This document shows positions 6,423 to 11,659 of a stretch of 11,659 bases of DNA, piece by piece. A program made the translations under genes and the position numbers. The notes beneath the pieces were generated by a model. The model saw nothing but the letters and a program-made list of their open reading frames with translations, searched no databases and was not told the origin of the DNA. Numbering within the stretch: position 1 is the stretch's first letter; each line of letters opens with the position of its first letter. The DNA lies in contig JAJAZJ010000051.1 in the NCBI GenBank assembly GCA_026785795.1, forward strand, positions 1 to 11,659, read 5' to 3'. Source of the DNA: Pseudoxanthomonas sp. (GTDB lineage: Bacteria > Pseudomonadota > Gammaproteobacteria > Xanthomonadales > Xanthomonadaceae).

Positions 6423-8087
6423 ATGTCGCAATACATCTACACCATGAACGGCGTCAGCAAGGTCGTGCCGCCCAAGCGCCAGATCATCAAGGACATCTCG
6501 CTGTCCTTCTTCCCGGGCGCGAAGATCGGACTGCTTGGCCTGAACGGCGCGGGCAAATCGACCGTGCTGAAGATCATGGCCGGCGTGGACACCGATTTCA
6601 GCGGTGAAGCCCGTCCGGCGGCCGGGATCAAGGTCGGCTATCTGGCCCAGGAGCCGCAGCTCAACCCCGAGCACACCGTGCGCGAAGCGGTGGAGGAAGG
6701 CGTGGGCGAGGTGCTGCAGGCGCAAGCGGCGCTGGACCGCATATATGAAGCCTATGCCGAAGAAGGCGCCGATTTCGACAAGCTGGCCGCGGAACAGCAG
6801 CGCCTGGAGGCGATCCTGGCTAATAACGACGCGCACACGCTGGAACACCAGCTGGACGTGGCCGCCGACGCGCTGCGCCTGCCGCCGTGGGATGCGGTGA
6901 TAGGCAAGCTATCCGGCGGCGAGAAGCGCCGCGTGGCCCTGTGCCAGCTGCTGCTGCAGAAGCCGGACATGCTGCTGCTGGACGAGCCCACCAACCACCT
7001 GGACGCCGAATCGGTGGAGTGGCTGGAGCAGTTCCTGACCCGCTACACCGGCACCGTGGTCGCGGTGACCCATGACCGCTACTTCCTCGAGAACGCAGCC
7101 GAATGGATCCTGGAGCTGGACCGCGGCAAGGGCATTCCGTGGAAGGGCAACTACACCGCGTGGCTGGAACAGAAAAGCGAGCGCCTGAAACAGGAGGAAT
7201 CCGGCGAAAAAGCGCGGCAAAAAGCCCTGACCAAAGAGCTGGAATGGGTTCGCAGCAACGCCAAGGGCGGCCGCAGCAAGGGCAAGGCGCGCCTGGCGCG
7301 CTTCGAGGAACTGAACTCGGTCGAGTACCAGAAGCGCAACGAGACCAACGAGATCTTCATTCCGCCGGGCGAGCGCCTGGGCCAGTCGGTGATCGAGTTC
7401 CAGAACGTGTCCAAGAGCTTCGGTGACCGCCTGTTGATCGACGACCTGAGCTTCATCATCCCGCCGGGCGCCATCGTCGGCATCATCGGGCCCAACGGTG
7501 CGGGCAAGTCGACGCTGTTCAAGATGATCACCGGCCAGGAAGTGCCGGACAAGGGCGAAATCATCAAGGGTCCCAGCACCAAGATCGCCTACGTGGACCA
7601 GAGCCGCGACGCGCTGATCGGCAACCACAACGTATTCCAGGAAATCAGCGGCGGCGCCGATATCCTCAACATCAACGGCATCGAGATCCAGTCACGCGCC
7701 TACATCGGCCGCTTCAACTTCAAGGGCCAGGACCAGCAGAAGCTGGTAGGCACGCTGTCCGGGGGTGAACGCGGCCGCCTGCACCTGGCCAAGACCCTGC
7801 TGCAGGGCGGCAACGTGCTGTTGCTGGATGAACCGTCCAACGACCTGGACGTGGAAACCCTGCGCGCACTGGAAGATGCGCTGCTGGAGTACCCGGGCTG
7901 CGCGGTGGTCATTTCCCACGACCGCTGGTTCCTGGACCGCATCGCCACGCACATCCTCGCCTTCGAGGGCGACTCGCACGTGGAGTACTTCCAGGGCAAC
8001 TACCGCGAGTACGAAGAAGACAAGAAGCGCCGCATGGGCGCGGAAGGCGCGCAGCCGAAGCGGCTGAGGTTCAAGGCGCTGAAGTAG
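6423..8087 (+). CDS. ettA: Energy-dependent translational throttle protein EttA (ABC-F ATPase)
   Basis: A 554-residue soluble twin-ATPase of the ABC-F family, one residue off the E. coli length. EttA binds the ribosomal E site and gates entry into the elongation cycle according to the ATP/ADP ratio. Cassette 1 has Walker [10 protein letters not shown] (39-47), signature LSGGE (163-167), and Walker [12 protein letters not shown] with catalytic Glu 188. The arm insertion (about 95-140) is present. The linker (about 240-320, rich in Lys, Arg and Glu) is the P-site tRNA interaction motif. Cassette 2 has GPNGAGKST (356-364), LSGGE (445-449) and [11 protein letters not shown] with Glu 470. There are no membrane segments. 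The start at 6423 ([11 protein letters not shown]) is the family start; the frame is open for 1.2 kb upstream, but that stretch is antisense to glyA. GGAG lies 11 nt upstream, a rather long spacing. Confidence 0.97.
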   Translation: MSQYIYTMNGVSKVVPPKRQIIKDISLSFFPGAKIGLLGLNGAGKSTVLKIMAGVDTDFSGEARPAAGIKVGYLAQEPQLNPEHTVREAVEEGVGEVLQAQAALDRIYEAYAEEGADFDKLAAEQQRLEAILANNDAHTLEHQLDVAADALRLPPWDAVIGKLSGGEKRRVALCQLLLQKPDMLLLDEPTNHLDAESVEWLEQFLTRYTGTVVAVTHDRYFLENAAEWILELDRGKGIPWKGNYTAWLEQKSERLKQEESGEKARQKALTKELEWVRSNAKGGRSKGKARLARFEELNSVEYQKRNETNEIFIPPGERLGQSVIEFQNVSKSFGDRLLIDDLSFIIPPGAIVGIIGPNGAGKSTLFKMITGQEVPDKGEIIKGPSTKIAYVDQSRDALIGNHNVFQEISGGADILNINGIEIQSRAYIGRFNFKGQDQQKLVGTLSGGERGRLHLAKTLLQGGNVLLLDEPSNDLDVETLRALEDALLEYPGCAVVISHDRWFLDRIATHILAFEGDSHVEYFQGNYREYEEDKKRRMGAEGAQPKRLRFKALK

Positions 8088-8125
8088 GGCGGGTACGCGG
8101 GCCGTTTACTCAACAGGAAAAACCT

Positions 8126-8211
8126 GCAGGAGCGCCCTTTATTCCCTGCGGGTACACGGGCGCGGGCTCGTGGGATAAACCAGACAGCTCGCGCCCATGG
8201 GGTGATCCTGC
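8126..8211. repeat. Inverted pair of GTAG-type REP palindromes, copy 2
   Basis: GCAGGAGCGCCCTTTATTCC (from 8126) through GGGTACACGGGCGCGGGCT, then 18 bp, then AGCTCGCGCCCATGGGGT and GATCCTGC (8186-8211). Both arms and the inner GCGCCCTTTAT...GGGTACA...GGGCGCG layout match copy 1 at 2907-3001 closely, with substitutions in the loop and outer tips (the GTAG head is GCAG here). It lies between the convergent ends of ettA and the DUF1501 gene, the usual place for a bidirectional 3'-end hairpin. Confidence 0.75.
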
Positions 8212-8279
8212 TGAAATACGCCGCCTTTGTGCACGGGCGCCGCAATACCAATCAGTGAGCGACTGGTATGCGAATGCGA

Positions 8280-9731
8280 TCAGCCCAGGAAGCCTACCCG
8301 GGTGGGGCTGAAGTTGTTGATCCCCGGAAAGATCGTGGTCAGATCGGCAGCAGGCACCCCCATCCACTGGGCCATGGCCCCGCCCATCTGGTTGGTCGAA
8401 GTGGTGGGCACCATCACCATACGGTTGCCGAGCGCCTGCGCGCCGTTGAGCTCAATCAGTGGATAGCTGCCCCACACCTCTCGGCCGCGCAGGGACCCGC
8501 CGTTGGCCGCCGCGCCGCCCATCATCAGCTGCACGCCACCCCAGGCGTGGTCCGTGCCGCTGCCGTTACTGTTAATGGTGCGGCCGAAATCGCTCATGGT
8601 GAAGCTGGTGACGTCGTTGAGCGAGCTGATCTCGACCAGTGCCTCGCGGAATGCGGCTAGCGAGGACGCCAGCTGGCCGAACAGGGCAGGCTGGATGCCG
8701 GGTGTCATCTGGTTCTGGTGGGTATCAAAGCCGCCCAGGCTGGCGAAGTAGATCTGCCGGCGATGGCGGATGGCCGATCCGCGGCTCACCTTGATCAGGC
8801 GGGCGATGATGCGCAGCTGCGCGGCCAGTCCACCAGCCGGAAACGCGGTGGCGATATCGCCCCCATTGGCGGGCAAAAGCGCGTTGCGCAAGCTGTCGTT
8901 GAGCACGATGGCGCTTTCACCGGTCACTGCATACTGGTCGCGCATGATGGCCGGACTGGGGGCCTCCACCAGCACCCGCAGCGCCTCACCGCGGATGCGG
9001 TCGGTGGCGCCTGCGTCAGTGCGGAAGCGATTGATCACCGCCGGACCTGCCGACGACACGGCGAAGGGGAGCGTACTGCGGCCAACCTGGAACAGGTTGC
9101 TGCCGGCGATGCTAATCGAAGGCGGCAATGCGGGCAGCCCGCCCCCATTCGAGTCGCGCAGGCGGTCGCCCATCAGCCCGCCCCAACCATTGGTGGCGCT
9201 GCGGTTGCTGTGCCCGCGCATCCACAGACCCTGCTGGTCGTTGTGCGAATACAGGTAGGGCGGCAGCAGCTTGGTGCGGTTGCTCACTTCCGCCTTGGTC
9301 ACGGGCTCGACCAGGGTGCCCACGTTGGCAAGAAACGCAAGCTCGCCGCGATCAAACAGGCCCTTCATCGGTGCGCAGGATGGATGCAGGCCCCAGGTCT
9401 TGCCGCCCGTGTCTGCAATCGTCACCAATTGATCGCGCGCGATGCCCAGCCCGGACGAATTGGTGGCCGCGTCATAGACCCCGCCGCGGCTGGTCCGGTA
9501 CAGGTTGTACTCGGTGGTGTCGTGCGGGATCAGCATGTTGAACGAATCGCTGCCGCCAAACAGGAAGATGCACACCAGCGCCCTGTAGTCGTTGCCGGGA
9601 AGCGGCTCGGCAGCAAGCGCGCGCGCCACCAGCTCCAATTGCGGGAACATCGACACCGCAGCGCCGCCAGCCAGCAGGCCAGTGAGGCCACGGAGGAAGG
9701 TGCGGCGCTCTTCGCGTGAATTACGGCTCAT
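8280..9731 (-). CDS. DUF1501 family exported protein with twin-arginine signal
   Basis: A 483-residue protein of unknown function. The N-terminus has a Tat-type signal: ERRTFLRG at 8-15, a hydrophobic stretch LTGLLAGGAAVSMF at 16-29, and a likely cleavage near ALA-A at 38-41. The mature part carries the DUF1501 hallmarks: FLFGGSDSFNMLIPH (56-70), YSHNDQQ (161-167), GGFDTHQNQ (333-341) and DFGRT with NGSGTDHAWGG (381-385, 389-399). The Asp/His-rich motifs resemble metal sites of the alkaline phosphatase/sulfatase superfamily to which this family is remotely related, so a periplasmic metal-dependent role is plausible but unproven. It begins 10 bp after the DUF1800 gene; AGGAG overlaps that gene's TAG stop, implying one operon and coupled translation. 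Product and fold family are well supported; function is not. Confidence 0.88.
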   Translation of the reverse strand: MSRNSREERRTFLRGLTGLLAGGAAVSMFPQLELVARALAAEPLPGNDYRALVCIFLFGGSDSFNMLIPHDTTEYNLYRTSRGGVYDAATNSSGLGIARDQLVTIADTGGKTWGLHPSCAPMKGLFDRGELAFLANVGTLVEPVTKAEVSNRTKLLPPYLYSHNDQQGLWMRGHSNRSATNGWGGLMGDRLRDSNGGGLPALPPSISIAGSNLFQVGRSTLPFAVSSAGPAVINRFRTDAGATDRIRGEALRVLVEAPSPAIMRDQYAVTGESAIVLNDSLRNALLPANGGDIATAFPAGGLAAQLRIIARLIKVSRGSAIRHRRQIYFASLGGFDTHQNQMTPGIQPALFGQLASSLAAFREALVEISSLNDVTSFTMSDFGRTINSNGSGTDHAWGGVQLMMGGAAANGGSLRGREVWGSYPLIELNGAQALGNRMVMVPTTSTNQMGGAMAQWMGVPAADLTTIFPGINNFSPTRVGFLG

Positions 9732-9741
9732 CGGTGTGCTC

Positions 9742-11493
9742 CTAGCGCTGGACCGCGAATTCGGGGGAGGCCAACGCCAGCAGCACCAGCGAGCGTGCGC
9801 GCACGGCCGGTGTTTCCTGCGCGGCGGCCAGTCTGTCCAGCATATTGATCATGGTCTGGCGCGCAGCATCGGACAGCGTGCCGTAAAACAACAGGGTGTT
9901 GATCACCTGCACCATGCCGGCATGGTCGTTCGTGGTCGCCAGGGTCACCAGCCGGCTGATGTCCAGGATCGGCGCCACCGTATTGGCGGTGGGCGGGTCG
10001 CCGCTGTAGTTCCACAGCAGCGCCTCGTGCTGGTTAAGCGCGGTCAGGTAGGTCGCCTCGGTGAGGATCTGGAATTCCGGCGCGTAGATGCCCTGCGCCC
10101 CGTCCGCCGCCGCCAGCCGATTGTTGGGGTCGTAGAAGTTGAACACCGACGGCGCGCGCATGGATTCCTGCGCCAGCGGCGTGGACAGGTCGCCCGCGCT
10201 GGCGTAGCGGAAGATGATCTGCCCGTTGGCAGGCGGGATGTAGCGGGCGCCGAATGCGCGCCACAGCGTGGCGATCTTGATCAGTGGTTCGCGCGCCTTG
10301 CCATATGCAGCGATGGTTGGCGGCAGGCGCGCCTCGGTATCCAGCAGCACCGCACGTACCACCTGGCCCAGGTTGCCGTTGCTGCTGAGCCACACCCTGG
10401 ACACGCGTTCGACATAGGCCGGGCTGGGATTGCTGGTCACGAACCGCTGGATCAGCTGGCGGCTTATGAATGGAGCTACGTTCGGGTGCGCCGCCAGGGC
10501 GTCCATCACCGCGGTCATGTTGGCAACGCAGTCGCTGCCGTTGTTCACGGTGATGCCCCTGAATATCTGCTTGGGCTGGTCGTCGTGGAAGCGGGGATAG
10601 CAGCGCATCGGCTCGTAACTCAAGTTGTCGTTACGGCCGAACTGGGCTTCGGTAGCGTTGGTCGCATAGGTCCAGCCGGTAAAGGCGCGCGCCATGGCGC
10701 TGACCACGCTCTCGTCATAGGTTGGCACCGGCTGCCCGCCTTGCCCCGGCACCAGGCTGAAATCCAGGTTCCGCTCCACCAGCCCGATCGAGAACAGCTG
10801 CATGATTTCGCGGCCGTAGTTCTCGTCCGGGGTGATGTTGCGCGTCAGATCGGCCTTGCGGTTGTTCACGTGGCTCAGGTAATAGCCCATCGCTGGATGC
10901 CGGGATACGTTGTCCAACAGGTCGCGGTAGCTGCCGAAGGCACCGCGCGAGAGCGTGTCCTGGTAGTCGCTGATACGAAACAGGGTCTGGTTGGCGTCCA
11001 AAGTATCGCGGTCGGAGACGACGAATATCTGGCTCAACGCAAACGACATGCGCATGCGCAGCTGGTCGTTGCCGGTGGCCGCCATCCACAGCCAGTAGTT
11101 GCGTCGGTGCTGCGGGATCAAATAAGGCAGGGCCGGAGCAGTTCGCGGGATGCCATTGGCCACCAGCTGCTCGAGGTGCGGCAGCATCAAGGTCGGGGGC
11201 GTGGTGCTGGCGCTGAGCTGCTCATCAATCCAGCGCGAGTACCCGATCTGACGCACGCGGGCGATTTCCGCCGGGGTCGGGCCGAAGCTCGCCTGGGTCA
11301 GGAAGCGTGCCGCATCCCCGTCTGTGGCCGGAATGTCGGGGAACGGTGGCGCCGGCGGCGGGGCCGGAGGAGGTGCCGTGATCGAAGGACTGGGCGACGA
11401 AGCATTGCCGCCGCCTCCGCCGCCACAGGCGGCCAGCACGGTAGCTACGAGCGCGAGCGCGAGCACCTGCCGCAGTAGGCGGGTTGTGATCAT
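9742..11493 (-). CDS. DUF1800 family lipoprotein
   Basis: A 583-residue protein of unknown function. The signal peptide MITTRLLRQVLALALVATVLAAC ends in a lipobox with the acylated Cys at 23 and Gly at +2, which predicts outer-membrane sorting. A poly-Gly run and a Pro-rich linker (about 24-55) follow, then the DUF1800 domain: FLTQASFGPTPAEI (64-77), NDQLRMRMSFALSQIFVVS (142-160), HPAMGYYL (199-206), NRKAD and ENYGREIMQLFSIGL (224-238), ARAFTGWTY (268-276), FISRQLIQRF (342-351), REPLIKI and APSVFNFYDPNN (447-458). Families with this domain are frequently encoded beside DUF1501, as here. The ATG at 11493 has AAGGAG 8 nt upstream. Membrane anchoring and exported partner suggest a periplasmic or surface complex; the substrate is unknown. 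Confidence 0.88.
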   Translation of the reverse strand: MITTRLLRQVLALALVATVLAACGGGGGGNASSPSPSITAPPPAPPPAPPFPDIPATDGDAARFLTQASFGPTPAEIARVRQIGYSRWIDEQLSASTTPPTLMLPHLEQLVANGIPRTAPALPYLIPQHRRNYWLWMAATGNDQLRMRMSFALSQIFVVSDRDTLDANQTLFRISDYQDTLSRGAFGSYRDLLDNVSRHPAMGYYLSHVNNRKADLTRNITPDENYGREIMQLFSIGLVERNLDFSLVPGQGGQPVPTYDESVVSAMARAFTGWTYATNATEAQFGRNDNLSYEPMRCYPRFHDDQPKQIFRGITVNNGSDCVANMTAVMDALAAHPNVAPFISRQLIQRFVTSNPSPAYVERVSRVWLSSNGNLGQVVRAVLLDTEARLPPTIAAYGKAREPLIKIATLWRAFGARYIPPANGQIIFRYASAGDLSTPLAQESMRAPSVFNFYDPNNRLAAADGAQGIYAPEFQILTEATYLTALNQHEALLWNYSGDPPTANTVAPILDISRLVTLATTNDHAGMVQVINTLLFYGTLSDAARQTMINMLDRLAAAQETPAVRARSLVLLALASPEFAVQR

Positions 11494-11540
11494 GTTGCAC
11501 TCTCCTTGGAGCCGCTCCCCGCGGCGGTAGGGACGGGCTG

Positions 11541-11546
11541 AATGTA
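11541..11546 (-). promoter_or_regulatory. Candidate -10 box of the DUF1800-DUF1501 operon
   Basis: TACATT on the minus strand (four of six matches) lies 47 bp upstream of the DUF1800 ATG. No consensus -35 is seen; that position is occupied by the direct repeats at 11554-11588, which suggests an activator-dependent promoter. Confidence 0.3.
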
Positions 11547-11553
11547 GCAGGTA

Positions 11554-11588
11554 TTGGCGCTGTTTTCGGGCGTGTTGGCGCTGTTTTC
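11554..11588. promoter_or_regulatory. Tandem 14-bp direct repeat, possible operator of the DUF1800-DUF1501 operon
   Basis: TTGGCGCTGTTTTC occurs twice without a mismatch, at 11554-11567 and 11575-11588, a period of exactly 21 bp (two helical turns). On the minus strand the unit reads GAAAACAGCGCCAA and the pair begins 61 bp before the DUF1800 start codon, just upstream of a -10-like TACATT. Same-face spacing and promoter-proximal position fit binding of a head-to-tail regulator dimer. The regulator is not known and the motif is not one I recognise. Confidence 0.5.
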
Positions 11589-11659
11589 AGCAAGCCTAAA
11601 CTGACTGAGTGTAGGTTTCGTGACCCGGATCGCAGGGGTTCCGGGGTGCCCGGCGAGAA

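Noticed and set aside
2907..8211. The two REP pairs considered as the ends of a mobile element carrying the genes between them
   Set aside because: The enclosed genes are core housekeeping genes in a conserved order with no transposase, and each copy is itself a complete inverted pair, as expected of dispersed REPs.
8246..8270. ATACC...GGTAT partial palindrome just after the DUF1501 stop, considered as a terminator
   Set aside because: The stem is about 8 bp with a 4-nt bulge, low G+C, and no T run follows on the minus strand.
9592..11478. A 628-residue plus-strand open frame
   Set aside because: It is antisense to the DUF1800 gene and the start of the DUF1501 gene, both supported by conserved motifs, signal peptides and ribosome sites.

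Overview
The window reads as a chromosomal segment of a high-GC gammaproteobacterium, most likely of the family Xanthomonadaceae (Xanthomonas, Stenotrophomonas, Pseudoxanthomonas, Lysobacter or Luteimonas group; genus not resolvable by eye). Three things point there: the gene order glyA-nrdR-ribD-ribE-ribB(X)-ribH-nusB, GTAGGAGCG-type palindromic intergenic repeats, and GGGATTGGGG-type intergenic repeats. Family-level placement is from recall of such genomes, not from a search.

Positions 1-6185, all on the minus strand and read right to left, hold a core metabolic cluster: glyA (serine hydroxymethyltransferase), nrdR (ribonucleotide reductase repressor), ribD, then ribE, ribBX, ribH and the first 66 codons of nusB, which runs off the left edge. 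Together ribD, ribE, ribBX and ribH cover the pathway from the GTP cyclohydrolase product to riboflavin, but no catalytically intact GTP cyclohydrolase II is present: the C-terminal half of the ribB fusion has lost the zinc cysteines (the RibBX architecture). An FMN riboswitch followed by an intrinsic terminator lies between ribD and ribE, so FMN should control ribE-ribBX-ribH(-nusB), with ribD upstream of the switch. ribE/ribBX and ribH/nusB overlap by ATGA, implying translational coupling.

A divergent 237-bp region (6186-6422) separates glyA from ettA on the plus strand (6423-8087), an ABC-F translation factor. This region contains three mutually complementary segments that can form two mutually exclusive hairpins, or act as a palindromic operator over a glyA promoter candidate.

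Positions 8280-11493 (minus strand) hold a two-gene unit: a DUF1800 outer-membrane-type lipoprotein followed 10 bp later by a Tat-type exported DUF1501 protein. This pair is recurrent in bacteria and functionally uncharacterised; it is the least understood part of the window. Its upstream region carries a 14-bp direct repeat at exactly 21-bp spacing next to a putative -10 box, a good operator candidate.

Two copies of a composite inverted REP pair (2907-3001 and 8126-8211) and several shorter G-rich or C-rich palindromes occupy the spacers. I see no tRNA, rRNA, CRISPR array, insertion sequence or phage gene, and no sign of recent transfer.
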